Part shown: positions 63,913 through 64,000 of the stretch, piece by piece
Numbering within the stretch: the stretch's first letter is position 1
Layout of the letters: each line of letters opens with the position of its first letter
Origin: Shewanella psychropiezotolerans
GTDB taxonomy: Bacteria; Pseudomonadota; Gammaproteobacteria; Enterobacterales; Shewanellaceae
Direction: 5' to 3'
DNA length: 64,000 nucleotides
NCBI RefSeq assembly: GCF_007197555.1
Contig: NZ_CP041614.1
Span: 860,001-924,000 of the forward strand
Notes under the pieces: model-generated
Seen by the model: only the letters and a program-made list of their open reading frames with translations
Told to the model about the DNA's origin: nothing
Database searches by the model: none
Position numbers and translations under genes: made by a program

Positions 63913-64000
63913 ATGGATAGTGCAACAGTTTGGGAGTGGGTCGGCTATTTAGCCTCTGTGGTTGTGGCCATCTCGCTGATGATGTCGAATATTAAAAAGT
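63913..64000 (+). CDS. N-terminus of a membrane protein, YgjV-like (cut by window end)
   Basis: ATG 63913 opens a frame (MDSATVWEWVGYLASVVVAI, then SLMMSNIKK) that runs off the window. The hydrophobic beginning resembles YgjV-type small inner-membrane proteins. Only 29 residues are visible, so the name is tentative. Confidence 0.5.
   Translation, partial: MDSATVWEWVGYLASVVVAISLMMSNIKK

Overview
The window reads as a chromosome segment of a marine gammaproteobacterium, almost certainly a Shewanella. Supporting signs are the gene set (a periplasmic nitrate reductase, an ExeM-type secreted nuclease with a GlyGly-CTERM tail, several GGDEF/EAL proteins and a QnrA-like pentapeptide protein), the core order sprT-endA-rsmE-gshB, and protein sequences that resemble Shewanella homologues throughout. 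I could not run any search; all names rest on motifs and recalled family sequences.

Layout. 1-1262: the 3' part of a 23S rRNA gene, 5S rRNA and terminator. 1745-2009: a 265-bp dispersed repeat, repeated at 53361-53625. 2212-6512 (minus): an M50 site-2 protease, a frameshifted FapA/DUF342 gene and rsmC. 6910-11044 (plus): a three-gene signalling cassette of a small PstS-like periplasmic protein, an outer-membrane barrel and a GGDEF-EAL protein. 11060-17140 (minus): alkaline phosphatase, gshB, rsmE, endA, sprT and a pyroglutamyl-peptidase-like protein whose catalytic Cys appears to be Ser. 17421-23008: a LysR regulator divergent from a single-chain 1519-residue biotin-dependent carboxylase. 23275-24669: a RimB-RimK fusion. 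24860-28279: a second barrel / PstS-like / GGDEF cassette, paralogous in design to the first.

28985-43298 is the most striking part. A complete qnr-like gene is followed by about 13.6 kb of visibly AT-rich DNA, and then by a second, 95% identical copy of only the last ~80 bp of qnr. The DNA in between looks like an acquired island: a divergent HTH-type regulator, two paralogous pilin-like proteins, a broken minor subunit, a broken usher, a broken chaperone, a tip-adhesin-like protein, an outer-membrane barrel with a length-variable SDN linker and a LysM domain, and two large paralogous lipoproteins. Many of these genes carry single-base losses, mostly in homopolymers. The same kind of loss affects fapA and napB outside the island, so base-calling error and true decay both have to be considered.

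43407-46715 (minus) is a minimal napDAB cluster with a strong Fur-box-like palindrome upstream. 47240-51678 (minus) is an AttH-like lipocalin lipoprotein plus an FtsX-type ABC exporter, with a 41-codon micro-gene between them that copies the permease C-terminus. 51961-57775 holds a TSUP transporter, repeat-rich intergenic DNA, a truncated hemoglobin, a DksA-like zinc-finger protein, ygfZ and serA. 57963-64000 holds a YjdF-like membrane protein, a LuxR/CsgD-type regulator, exeM, a hotdog thioesterase and the start of a membrane-protein gene.

Themes: c-di-GMP signalling (two diguanylate-cyclase-type sensors, a RimBK fusion and a CsgD-like regulator), surface adhesion, and repeated duplication of gene ends (77-bp offset at 8480, 74-bp offset at 12433, 122-bp offset at 48367, and the distant qnr 3' end).
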